Origin: Nitratireductor aquimarinus | GTDB taxonomy: Bacteria > Pseudomonadota > Alphaproteobacteria > Rhizobiales > Rhizobiaceae | Direction of reading: 5' to 3' | Length of the DNA stretch: 64,000 nucleotides | NCBI RefSeq assembly: GCF_017255295.1 | Contig: NZ_JAFKDE010000006.1 | Location: forward strand, 62,001-126,000 | The notes under the pieces: model-generated | The model's database searches: none | Told to the model about the DNA's origin: nothing | The model's input: the letters and a program-made list of their open reading frames with translations, nothing else | In this document: positions 54,783-64,000 of the stretch, in pieces | Layout: each line of letters opens with the position of its first letter | Numbering within the stretch: the first letter of the stretch is position 1 | Position numbers and translations under genes: made by a program

Positions 54783-55607
54783 GTGAACGCCAACCCAGCC
54801 ATTCGCCAGGAAGCGTCCTCCCCTCAAACCAGCCAGCCCGTCGTGGAAGCCAAGGGGCTTGGCCTCACCTTCGAGACCAATGACGGGCCGGTGCGCGCGC
54901 TCGCCGATGTGGACCTGACCATCAACAAGGGCGAGTTCGTCTCCTTCATCGGCCCATCGGGCTGCGGCAAGACCACGTTTCTGCGCGTGATCGCCGATTT
55001 GGAGCAGCCGACCGCCGGCGAAATCCTCGTCAACGGGATGACGCCGGAAGAGGCCCGCCGCAAGCGGGCCTATGGCTACGTGTTTCAGGCGGCGGGGCTC
55101 TTTCCCTGGCGCACCATCGAGCAGAATGTCGCCCTGCCGCTGGAAATCATGGGCTATTCGCGGGCGGAGCAGAAGGAGCGCGTGCACCGCACGCTCGATC
55201 TGGTGAACCTTGCGGGCTTTGAGAAGAAGTTCCCATGGCAGCTCTCCGGCGGCATGCAGCAACGCGCCTCGATTGCGCGGGCGCTGGCCTTTGACGCCGA
55301 CCTTCTTCTCATGGACGAGCCGTTCGGCGCGCTCGACGAGATCGTGCGCGACCATCTGAACGAGCAGCTTCTCGAACTGTGGGCGCGCACCGGCAAGACA
55401 ATCGGCTTCGTGACACACTCGATACCGGAGGCGGTTTATCTGTCGACGCGCATCGTCGTCATGTCGCCACGGCCCGGCCGCGTGACGGATGTGATCGTTT
55501 CGCCCCTGCCAAGGGAGCGGCCGCTCGACATCCGCGAAACACCGGAGTTTCTGGAGATCGCACACCGGGTGCGCGATGGGCTGAGAGCGGGGCATGGCGA
55601 TGACTAG
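54783..55607 (+). CDS. ABC transporter ATP-binding protein (NitT/TauT type)
   Basis: A 274-aa importer ATPase. Walker A is GPSGCGKTT, the Q-loop VFQAAGLFPWRT, the signature LSGGMQQRASIARAL, Walker B LLLMDEPFGALDE and the switch His in FVTHSIPEAVYLS. GTG start at 54783, 15 bp after hydA, in the same operon. The NitT/TauT subgroup moves nitrate, sulfonates or pyrimidine-like compounds; here dihydropyrimidine, hydantoin or uracil uptake is inferred. Confidence 0.92.
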   Translation: MNANPAIRQEASSPQTSQPVVEAKGLGLTFETNDGPVRALADVDLTINKGEFVSFIGPSGCGKTTFLRVIADLEQPTAGEILVNGMTPEEARRKRAYGYVFQAAGLFPWRTIEQNVALPLEIMGYSRAEQKERVHRTLDLVNLAGFEKKFPWQLSGGMQQRASIARALAFDADLLLMDEPFGALDEIVRDHLNEQLLELWARTGKTIGFVTHSIPEAVYLSTRIVVMSPRPGRVTDVIVSPLPRERPLDIRETPEFLEIAHRVRDGLRAGHGDD

Positions 55608-55620
55608 GGAAATGTCCACC

Positions 55621-55746
55621 GCCAGCGCTGCCCCTCATCCGCCTGCCGGCACCTTCTCCCCGCGCACGGGGAGAAGGACGAAGCGACACCGTCTACGCCC
55701 CCTTCTCCCCGCCTGCGGGGAGAAGGTGAGGATGAGGGGCGAGCGC
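55621..55746. repeat. RIME-like element between ABC ATPase and permease genes
   Basis: GCCCCTCATCC-GCCTGCCGG is followed by two palindromes, CACCTTCTCCCCGC-GCACGGGGAGAAGG (55651-55677 region) and CCTTCTCCCCGCC-TGCGGGGAGAAGG (55712-55737 region), then GATGAGGGGCGAGC. It is about 126 bp, the size of the copy in paaD, and sits inside the operon in the 159-bp gap. Confidence 0.8.
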
Positions 55747-55766
55747 CCCGCCCCAAAGGTGACGCC

Positions 55767-56693
55767 ATGACGGCGGCGGCGGGAACGGCGCCGGCGGGCG
55801 CGACAACGCCCTTCTTTCGCCGTGCGGTGGAGGGCAAGACGCTACCGATCCTGATCGTGCTCGGCGTCATCGTTCTGATCTGGTACGCCTTCACCGTCTA
55901 TCTGAACGCGCCATGGCAGATCGACGCCTATGAGCGCGCGGGGACGGAATGGACAGCCGCCGATCTCGTGCGCGATACGATGGCGCAGGAGCGGCCCGTT
56001 TTGCCCTCGCCGCATCAGGTGGTGGCGGAAATCTGGAAAACCACGGTCGGCACCCGGCTCACCTCCAAGCGCAACCTGTTCTATCACGCCTGGATCACCC
56101 TCTCCTCCACCCTGCTCGGCTTCGTGATCGGCACCGCGCTCGGCGTGCTGCTGGCCGTCGGCATCGTGCACAACAGGGCGATGGACAAATCGGTAATGCC
56201 CTGGGTGATCGCCAGCCAGACGATCCCGATCCTGGCGGTTGCGCCAATGATCATCGTGGTGCTGAACGCCATCGGCCTCTCGGGCCTTCTGCCCAAGGCG
56301 CTGATTTCCACCTATCTGTCCTTCTTTCCCGTGGTGGTGGGCATGGTGAAGGGTTTCCGCAGCCCCGAAGCCTTCCAGCTCGACCTGATGCGGACCTACA
56401 ATGCCAGCGGCGCACAGACCTTCTGGAAACTGCGCTGGCCAGCCGCCCTTCCCTATCTCTTCACCTCCATGAAGGTGGCGGTGGCGATCAGCCTTGTGGG
56501 GGCGATTGTCGGCGAACTGCCGACGGGTGCTGTTTCGGGCCTCGGCGCGCGGCTTCTGGCCGGCTCCTATTACGGCCAGACGGTGCAGATCTGGTCTGCC
56601 CTCTTCATGGCGGCCGCACTCGCCGCCATTCTGGTGGGCGTGGTGGGCATCGGCCAGCGCATGGTGATGGCGCGGATGGGAGAAAAGCCATGA
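55767..56693 (+). CDS. ABC transporter permease, first subunit
   Basis: A 308-aa BPD_transp_1 permease with about six membrane segments. An initial segment (about 25-48) is followed by a 60-residue periplasmic-type region, then the core. The EAA-type loop is AFQLDLMRTYNASGAQTFWKLRWPAALP across about residues 205-232. It overlaps the second permease gene as ATGA. Two different permeases with one ATPase imply a heterodimeric channel. Confidence 0.9.
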   Translation: MTAAAGTAPAGATTPFFRRAVEGKTLPILIVLGVIVLIWYAFTVYLNAPWQIDAYERAGTEWTAADLVRDTMAQERPVLPSPHQVVAEIWKTTVGTRLTSKRNLFYHAWITLSSTLLGFVIGTALGVLLAVGIVHNRAMDKSVMPWVIASQTIPILAVAPMIIVVLNAIGLSGLLPKALISTYLSFFPVVVGMVKGFRSPEAFQLDLMRTYNASGAQTFWKLRWPAALPYLFTSMKVAVAISLVGAIVGELPTGAVSGLGARLLAGSYYGQTVQIWSALFMAAALAAILVGVVGIGQRMVMARMGEKP

Positions 56694-57550
56694 ACTGGGC
56701 GCTGACGGGAGCCTTTCTTTTCTGGGCAGGGGCCTGGGCGCTCAATGAGTGGCTTGCGCGGCTCAACCCGCGCTCGGCATCGGCCAAACGCGCGCTCGGC
56801 ATTCTGATCCCGGCCATTTTCGGCATCACGCTTCTGGTGGTCTGGGAAGGGCTGGTGCGCGGCTTCAACATCTCGCCCGTGCTTCTGACGCCGCCAAGCG
56901 CCATCTGGGCGCGGCTGGTCTCCTCCGTTCCCACCCTGTGGGCGGACTTTCAGCAGACCTTCCTGAAAGCGGTGCTGATCGGCTACGCCATCGGCTGCGG
57001 CGCAGGCTTCCTGACGGCCATCGCCATCGACCGCTCGCCCTTCCTGCAGCGCGGCCTGATGCCGCTGGGCAATTTCGTCTCCGCGCTGCCGATCATCGGC
57101 GTTGCGCCGATCATGGTCATGTGGTTCGGCTTCGACTGGCCCTCCAAGGCCGCCGTCGTGATCATCATGACCTTCTTTCCCATGCTGGTGAACACGGTGC
57201 AGGGGCTGACCGCCTCTACCGCCATCGACCGCGACCTGATGCGCACCTATGCATCATCCTACTGGCAGACGCTCTTCAAGCTGCGCCTGCCGGCAGCCGC
57301 CCCCTTCATCTTCAACGCGCTGAAAATCAATTCCACGCTGGCGCTGATCGGGGCCATCGTCGCCGAATTCTTCGGCACGCCGATTGTGGGCATGGGGTTC
57401 CGCATCTCAACCGAGGTGGGGCGCATGAACATCGACATGGTGTGGGCCGAGATTGCCGTTGCCGCACTCGCCGGTTCGCTCTTCTATGGTGCGGTCGCGC
57501 TTCTGGAGCGCGCTGTCACCTTCTGGCATCCATCCATCAGGAGTGGATAA
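56690..57550 (+). CDS. ABC transporter permease, second subunit
   Basis: A 286-aa BPD_transp_1 permease with about six segments, paralogous to the gene before it. The EAA loop reads AIDRDLMRTYASSYWQTLFKLRLPAAAP around residues 180-207. The ATG at 56690 overlaps the previous stop. The longer in-frame extension to 55949 lies across the first permease gene and is an artefact. It completes the membrane part of the importer. Confidence 0.9.
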   Translation: MNWALTGAFLFWAGAWALNEWLARLNPRSASAKRALGILIPAIFGITLLVVWEGLVRGFNISPVLLTPPSAIWARLVSSVPTLWADFQQTFLKAVLIGYAIGCGAGFLTAIAIDRSPFLQRGLMPLGNFVSALPIIGVAPIMVMWFGFDWPSKAAVVIIMTFFPMLVNTVQGLTASTAIDRDLMRTYASSYWQTLFKLRLPAAAPFIFNALKINSTLALIGAIVAEFFGTPIVGMGFRISTEVGRMNIDMVWAEIAVAALAGSLFYGAVALLERAVTFWHPSIRSG

Positions 57551-57593
57551 TCACGGCCGTGAGGAGAACGGCCCAATCAAAGAGGGAAGCGAA

Positions 57594-58577
57594 ATGAAAC
57601 ACGCAGTCACAGGCATACTTTCCGGCGCGCTGATGCTCGCCGCTTCGCAAGCTCTTGCAGCCGACGACGTGACCCTGCAGCTCAAATGGGTAACGCAGGC
57701 GCAGTTCGCCGGCTACTACGTCGCCAAGGATCAGGGTTTCTACGAGGAAGAAGACCTCAACGTCGAGATCAAACCCGGCGGGCCGGACATTGCGCCCGTC
57801 CAGGTGCTGGCCGGCGGCGGCGCGGACGTGATGGTGGACTGGCTCCCGTCAGCACTGGCCGCACGCGAAAAGGGCGTGCCGGTGGTCAACATCGCCCAGC
57901 CTTTCGCGCGCTCTGGCCTGACCATGGTCTGCCGCAAGGAGACCGGCATCGAAAAGCCGGAAGACTTCAAGGGCAAGACGCTCGGCACCTGGTTCTTCGG
58001 CAATGAATATCCGCTCTATAGCTGGCTGTCGAAGCTCGACCTGCCGCGCGACGGTTCCGAAAACGGCGTGACCATCCAGAAAATCGGCTTCAATGTCGAC
58101 CCGCTTTTGCAGAAGCAGGCCGACTGCATCACCGCCATGACCTACAATGAATACTGGCAGGTGATCGACGCCGGGCTGAGCGAAGACGACATCGTTGTAT
58201 TCAACTACACGGACGAGGGCGTGGCCACGCTCGAAGACGGGCTCTATGTGCTGGAAGACAAGCTTCAGGACCCTGAATTCGTGGACAAGATGGCGCGCTT
58301 CGTGAAAGCCTCCATGAAGGGCTGGATGTGGGCCAAGGACAACCCGGATGAGGCGGCGCTCATCGTGCTCGACAATGATGCGACCGGTGCGCAGACCGAA
58401 AAGCACCAGAAGCGCATGACGCGCGAGATTGCCAAGCTTCTGGGCGACAGCCCGACGCTGGATGAAGCTGCGTACCAGCAGACCGTCGACACGCTGCTGC
58501 AGGGCGGTTCCGATCCGGTGATCACCAAGGAGCCGGAAGGCGCATTCACGCACGACATTTCCAACAAGGCGATGTGA
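57594..58577 (+). CDS. ABC transporter substrate-binding protein (NMT1/THI5-like)
   Basis: A 327-aa periplasmic receptor with a 22-residue signal peptide (ending ALA-A). The NMT1/THI5-like fold is shown by VTLQLKWVTQAQFAGYYVAK at the mature N-terminus and by GGGADVMVDWLPSALAAREK. Relatives bind pyrimidine precursors (ThiY) or riboflavin-like ligands, consistent with the pyrimidine operon. AGAGGGAAG lies upstream of the ATG. It is followed by a strong terminator. Confidence 0.9.
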   Translation: MKHAVTGILSGALMLAASQALAADDVTLQLKWVTQAQFAGYYVAKDQGFYEEEDLNVEIKPGGPDIAPVQVLAGGGADVMVDWLPSALAAREKGVPVVNIAQPFARSGLTMVCRKETGIEKPEDFKGKTLGTWFFGNEYPLYSWLSKLDLPRDGSENGVTIQKIGFNVDPLLQKQADCITAMTYNEYWQVIDAGLSEDDIVVFNYTDEGVATLEDGLYVLEDKLQDPEFVDKMARFVKASMKGWMWAKDNPDEAALIVLDNDATGAQTEKHQKRMTREIAKLLGDSPTLDEAAYQQTVDTLLQGGSDPVITKEPEGAFTHDISNKAM

Positions 58578-58644
58578 TGGCTGGCCGGGCTCGACGCCCG
58601 GCTGACAACACAACCCATGCTTTTCCAGGGAAGAGGCGAAAAGG

Positions 58645-58670
58645 AAGGGGCCAAACGGCCCCTTTTCTTT
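58645..58670. terminator. Terminator between the ABC operon and pobR
   Basis: AAGGGGCC-AAAC-GGCCCCTT followed by TTCTTT on the plus strand, 68 bp after the binding-protein stop. It reads as a usable terminator on the minus strand as well (pobR stop at 58688), followed there by TCCTTTTC. Confidence 0.85.
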
Positions 58671-58687
58671 GTTCTGACCGGAGCCTT

Positions 58688-60877
<2,190 letters not shown>

Positions 60878-60936
60878 TCCCCTGCCATTAGAATACCCGG
60901 CCCTACGGTCGGCCCCAGACTACCAAGGAGAATAGC

Positions 60937-61335
60937 ATGTCCAGCAAGGAAGAAAGCGCCCGACACAAGGAGGGCATGAAGACGCGTCGCGCGGTGCTGG
61001 GCGATGCCTGGGTGGACAATGCGCAAGCCCGCAAGACCGCCTTTGACGAGCCTTTTCAGGAACTCATCACGGAAGCCGCCTGGGGACACGTCTGGTCGCG
61101 GCCCGAATGGACAAAGCGTGAGCGCTCGATGGTGACCATCGCGCTTCTGGCAGCGCTCGGACAGGACGAGGAACTTGCCATGCATGTACGCGCCACCGCC
61201 AATACAGGAGCGAGCGCGAAGGATCTGCGCGAGGCCATGCTGCACGTGGCCATCTATGCCGGCGTGCCTGCGGCAAACCATGCAATCAAGATCGTCAAGC
61301 AGACGCTTGCGGCGATGGAGGAAGACAAGGCATGA
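60937..61335 (+). CDS. pcaC: 4-Carboxymuconolactone decarboxylase PcaC
   Basis: A 132-aa small decarboxylase of the AhpD-like fold acting in the protocatechuate branch of the beta-ketoadipate pathway. [18 protein letters not shown] at the N-terminus, then [17 protein letters not shown] and [18 protein letters not shown] are conserved in PcaC. AAGGAG lies 6 nt before the ATG. The stop overlaps pcaH as ATGA. In rhizobia pcaD normally precedes this gene; here pobA does. Confidence 0.94.
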   Translation: MSSKEESARHKEGMKTRRAVLGDAWVDNAQARKTAFDEPFQELITEAAWGHVWSRPEWTKRERSMVTIALLAALGQDEELAMHVRATANTGASAKDLREAMLHVAIYAGVPAANHAIKIVKQTLAAMEEDKA

Positions 61336-62072
61336 AGAACCAGAGACCGGAAACCGGCGGCTTCTTCCAGCGCGACCGCGCCTGGCAACCGCCAGCGCTG
61401 ACCCCGCTTTACAAGACATCCGTCGTGCGCTCGCCGCAGAAAGCGCCGATCGCCTTTCCGCACACGCCGTCTGAGATCACCGGACCGACATTCGGGCACG
61501 GCATTCTGGGCGCGCTCGACAACGACCTGACGCTGAACCATGCGCGCTCCGGCGAAAGCGCGATTGGACCGCGCATCATCGTCTATGGCCGGGTTCTGGA
61601 CGAGAATGCGCGCCCCGTCCCCAATGTTCTGGTCGAGTTCTGGCAGGCCAATGCAGGCGGCCGCTACCGGCACAAGAAGGACGGCTACCTCGCTCCGCTG
61701 GACCCCAATTTCGGCGGCTGCGGGCGGACCATCACCGACGAAGACGGCAATTATTCCTTCCGCACGATCATGCCTGGAGCCTATCCCTGGCCGAACGGCA
61801 TCAATGACTGGCGGCCGGCGCATATCCACTTCTCCGTGTTCGGACACGGTTTCGTTCAGCGCCTGATCACGCAGATGTATTTCGAGGGCGATCCGATGAT
61901 CTGGAAATGCCCGATTGTCGGCACCATTCCCGACCGCAGGGCCATCGAGGGGCTGATCGCGGCGCTCGACATGGAGGCGACCGTGCCGATGGATGCGCGC
62001 GCCTACAAGTTCGACATCGTTCTGCGTGGCCGCCGCTCGACCCTTTTTGAAAACCGCATGGAGGGCAATTGA
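61332..62072 (+). CDS. pcaH: Protocatechuate 3,4-dioxygenase beta subunit PcaH
   Basis: A 246-aa intradiol dioxygenase subunit that binds the non-haem Fe(III). The iron ligands are two Tyr and two His: [20 protein letters not shown] (first Tyr region), [20 protein letters not shown] (second Tyr and both His). [20 protein letters not shown] is the typical core strand. It overlaps pcaC by 4 bp and the pcaG start by one base (TGATG). Confidence 0.95.
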   Translation: MKNQRPETGGFFQRDRAWQPPALTPLYKTSVVRSPQKAPIAFPHTPSEITGPTFGHGILGALDNDLTLNHARSGESAIGPRIIVYGRVLDENARPVPNVLVEFWQANAGGRYRHKKDGYLAPLDPNFGGCGRTITDEDGNYSFRTIMPGAYPWPNGINDWRPAHIHFSVFGHGFVQRLITQMYFEGDPMIWKCPIVGTIPDRRAIEGLIAALDMEATVPMDARAYKFDIVLRGRRSTLFENRMEGN

Positions 62073-62686
62073 TGGCCCAGGATCTCAATCGCCTGAAGGA
62101 AAGCGCGTCGCAGACCGCCGGCCCTTACGTCCATATCGGCCTGACGCCGAATTTCTGCGGCATTGAAGGCATCTTCCCTGACGATCTCGGCGCATCGCTC
62201 GTCAGCGACCAGACGAAGGGCGAGCGCATCAGCGTGGTGATCCGCGTGTTTGACGGAACGGGCTCGGTTCTGAAGGACGCGCTGGTGGAAACCTGGCAGG
62301 CCGACGCCGAGGGGCTTTACAACTCCCCTTCGGAGACGCGCGGCGCGGCGGACCCTGCCTTCAGCGGCTGGGGGCGGTTTCCCTCCGACATGGAAAGCGG
62401 CGAAATCCGCTTCGAGACGATCAAGCCCGGACCGGTTCCCTTCCCCGGTGGACGCATGATGGCGCCGCACATCAATCTCTGGATCGTGGCGCGCGGCATC
62501 AATCTGGGGCTGGCGACGCGCCTGTATTTCGGTGACGAAGAGGCAGCAAACGCCGAGGACCCGGTGCTCGCGCGGATCGAACATCGAAACCGCGTGCCGA
62601 CGCTGATCGCCAGCCGCGACGGCGACATCTACACGTTCGACATCCATCTCCAGGGGGAGATGGAAACGGTGTTCTTCGACATCTGA
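62072..62686 (+). CDS. pcaG: Protocatechuate 3,4-dioxygenase alpha subunit PcaG
   Basis: A 204-aa partner of PcaH in the (alpha-beta)n dioxygenase, which cleaves protocatechuate to 3-carboxy-cis,cis-muconate. QTAGPYVHIGLTPNF near the N-terminus and FSGWGRFPSDMESGEIRFET are family-specific, and APHINLWIVARGIN is the C-terminal core. As usual for alpha subunits, the iron Tyr/His set is incomplete. GGAGGG lies upstream of the ATG that overlaps the pcaH stop. Confidence 0.95.
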   Translation: MAQDLNRLKESASQTAGPYVHIGLTPNFCGIEGIFPDDLGASLVSDQTKGERISVVIRVFDGTGSVLKDALVETWQADAEGLYNSPSETRGAADPAFSGWGRFPSDMESGEIRFETIKPGPVPFPGGRMMAPHINLWIVARGINLGLATRLYFGDEEAANAEDPVLARIEHRNRVPTLIASRDGDIYTFDIHLQGEMETVFFDI

Positions 62687-62719
62687 ACGACACCCCGCTT
62701 TCTTTTTTGCCGCATCAAC

Positions 62720-62748
62720 CTGCCGCCGGGCCAATCGCCCGGCGGCAG
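62720..62748 (+). terminator. Stem-loop between pcaG and pcaB
   Basis: CTGCCGCCGGGC and GCCCGGCGGCAG form a perfect 12-bp stem with a 5-nt loop in the 107-bp gap, followed by ATGTGTTATTGA, a weak U-tract. It may reduce read-through into pcaB or protect the pcaCHG message end. Confidence 0.5.
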
Positions 62749-62793
62749 ATGTGTTATTGAGCTACTCAGAACGCCAACCGGGACATTTGCCGC

Positions 62794-63858
62794 ATGACCA
62801 TCTCCGTGTTCGATCATCCCATCCTTTCAGGCCTGCTTGGCGACGAGGAGCTCGCGCATCTCTTTTCCGCGCGGGCGGAACTCGACGCGGTGCTGAAATT
62901 CGAGGCCGCGCTTGCCGAAGCCGAAGCCGATGAGGGCGTCATTCCGCGCCCGGCGGCGGAGACGATCACCGCGACGCTAGCGCGCTTCAGCCCGGATGTG
63001 GCCGGTCTGAAGGCCGGCGTGGCGCAGGACGGGGTGGTTGTGCCGGCGCTGGTCAGGGAATTACGCGCAGCCCTTCCCGAAGACGTCAGGGCGCATCTCC
63101 ATTTCGGCTCGACCAGCCAGGACGTGATCGATACGGGGTTTGCACTGCGGGTGCGCGATGCGGTGGCGATTCTTGCGCGGCGGCTTGCCGGGCTGATTGA
63201 CGCGCTGGAGGCTTTGGAGACGCGGGACGGACAGACCAAAGTGATGGCGCATACGCGCATGCAGGCCGCCATTCCCGTTTCCGCCAGCCGGAAAATCCGG
63301 TCATGGCGTGAACCGCTCATCCGCGATGTGCGACGGCTGGAGACGGTTCAGGGCGACATCGCGGTGCTGCATTTCGGTGGCGCAGCCGGCACGCTCGACA
63401 AGCTCGGCCACAAGGGCGAGGCCGTTGCCGGGCGGCTGGCGGCACGGCTTGGCCTTGCGCAGCCCGACCATGCCCGCCACAGCGAGCGCGACGGGATCGC
63501 CGCTTTTGCCTCCGTTCTCTCGCTGATCAGCGGAAGCCTCGGCAAAATGGGGCAGGACATCGTGCTTGCCGCGCAGAGCGAAATTGGTGAGATCGAACTG
63601 GCGGCGGGCGGCGGATCTTCCGCCATGCCGCACAAGAAGAACCCGGTCGCCGCCGAAGCGCTGGTGACGCTCGCGCGCTTCAACGCCACGCTGGTGGGTG
63701 GCGTGCATCAGGCGCTGGTGCATGAAAACGAACGCTCCGGCGCGGCGTGGACGCTGGAGTGGATGCTTCTGCCGCAGATGGTTGTCGCAACGGGTGCGGC
63801 CTTGCTCAAGGCTTCGGAACTGGTGGACGGGCTGGCGTTCAAGGCCAGGAGCGTTTAG
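62794..63858 (+). CDS. pcaB: 3-Carboxy-cis,cis-muconate cycloisomerase PcaB
   Basis: Fumarase/argininosuccinate-lyase superfamily enzyme of 354 aa. The superfamily loop GGGSSAMPHKKNPVAAEALV with the catalytic serine is near residue 270, FGSTSQDVIDTG near 104 and HTRMQAAIPVSASRK near 150. It lactonises carboxymuconate to 4-carboxymuconolactone, the PcaC substrate. The length fits rhizobial PcaB, shorter than some pseudomonad forms. Last gene of the pob-pca run in the window. Confidence 0.93.
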   Translation: MTISVFDHPILSGLLGDEELAHLFSARAELDAVLKFEAALAEAEADEGVIPRPAAETITATLARFSPDVAGLKAGVAQDGVVVPALVRELRAALPEDVRAHLHFGSTSQDVIDTGFALRVRDAVAILARRLAGLIDALEALETRDGQTKVMAHTRMQAAIPVSASRKIRSWREPLIRDVRRLETVQGDIAVLHFGGAAGTLDKLGHKGEAVAGRLAARLGLAQPDHARHSERDGIAAFASVLSLISGSLGKMGQDIVLAAQSEIGEIELAAGGGSSAMPHKKNPVAAEALVTLARFNATLVGGVHQALVHENERSGAAWTLEWMLLPQMVVATGAALLKASELVDGLAFKARSV

Positions 63859-63886
63859 CAGGGCGCTGTGTTCCCGGGCGTCCGTC

Positions 63887-63940
63887 GGCGCTCGCCCCTC
63901 ACCCTTACCCTCTCCCCGCCAGCGGGGAGAGGGAGACCTC
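63887..63940. repeat. RIME-like palindrome after pcaB
   Basis: CTCGCCCCTCACCCTTACCC followed by CTCTCCCCGCCAGCGGGGAGAG, a diverged version of the module at 43482-43529 and 55621-55746. It lies 29 bp after the pcaB stop and can form a strong hairpin. Nothing else is seen to the window end. Confidence 0.65.
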
Positions 63941-64000
63941 GACGTGGTGGGTCAATTTTCAACCGGTGGCGCTCCACAGAAACGTGGCGGTGCAACGCTG

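Noticed and set aside
55949-56689. Frame extending the second ABC permease by about 247 codons
   Set aside because: It runs through the first permease gene in another frame; the ATG at 56690 overlaps the first permease stop and begins a full-length permease.

Overview
The window is chromosomal DNA of an alphaproteobacterium of the order Hyphomicrobiales (Rhizobiales), most like the Phyllobacteriaceae (Mesorhizobium, Nitratireductor, Aquamicrobium and relatives). The evidence is high GC, the dcw gene order and protein sequences, an ArsR-methyltransferase protein next to metF, btaAB betaine-lipid genes, rhizobial small proteins, and GC-rich RIME-like and REP-like intergenic repeats. Genus is not determined. 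I see no prophage, insertion sequence, CRISPR array, rRNA or tRNA.

Layout. 1-11.3 kb (minus strand): the start of the division and cell wall cluster, mraZ-rsmH-ftsL-ftsI-murE-murF-mraY-murD-ftsW-murG-(murC), very tightly packed, with a four-fold 10-bp-periodic repeat upstream of mraZ. 11.7-16.2 kb: a Cys/Met-metabolism PLP enzyme, the RNase P RNA (minus strand), a lytic transglycosylase, an AmpD-like amidase, a TerB-DnaJ protein and a small lipoprotein. 16.4-23.6 kb: a dctPQM TRAP transporter with a terminal marR gene, divergent from a giant HyuA-HyuB (5-oxoprolinase type) fusion, with a perfect palindrome between them. 23.8-25.7 kb: btaAB for the phosphorus-free lipid DGTS, preceded by a Pho-box-like array. 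25.9-33.6 kb: a serine hydrolase, GH25 lysozyme, MltB-type transglycosylase, CPA2 antiporter, ornithine/diaminopimelate-type decarboxylase with a candidate speF leader RNA, a DMT exporter and a 28-codon membrane peptide. 33.7-43.2 kb: metF with its ArsR-methyltransferase regulator, a DUF2293 protein, a KAS III enzyme, EttA, an alpha/beta hydrolase, and a CoA-transferase/TPP-enzyme pair.

43.6-64 kb is catabolic. paaABCDE (phenylacetyl-CoA epoxidase) lies on the minus strand with a PaaI-like thioesterase divergent from it. After creA and small genes comes a RutR-controlled reductive-pyrimidine module (omega-aminotransferase, cupin, carbamoyl-amino-acid amidohydrolase, dihydropyrimidinase) followed by a NitT/TauT-type ABC importer. 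The last block is pobR/pobA and pcaCHGB for 4-hydroxybenzoate and protocatechuate; pcaD and pcaQ are not present where rhizobia usually carry them.

The most unusual observation is a complete 126-bp (42-codon) RIME-like palindromic repeat sitting in frame inside the 5' end of paaD. Several specific operators can be read directly: a RutR-like site, an ArsR/SahR-like palindrome, a MarR-type palindrome, Pho-box-like repeats before btaA, and MraZ-box-like repeats before mraZ. No wholly new multi-gene system was recognised. The least explained units are the CoA-transferase/TPP-enzyme pair and the TRAP/oxoprolinase locus.
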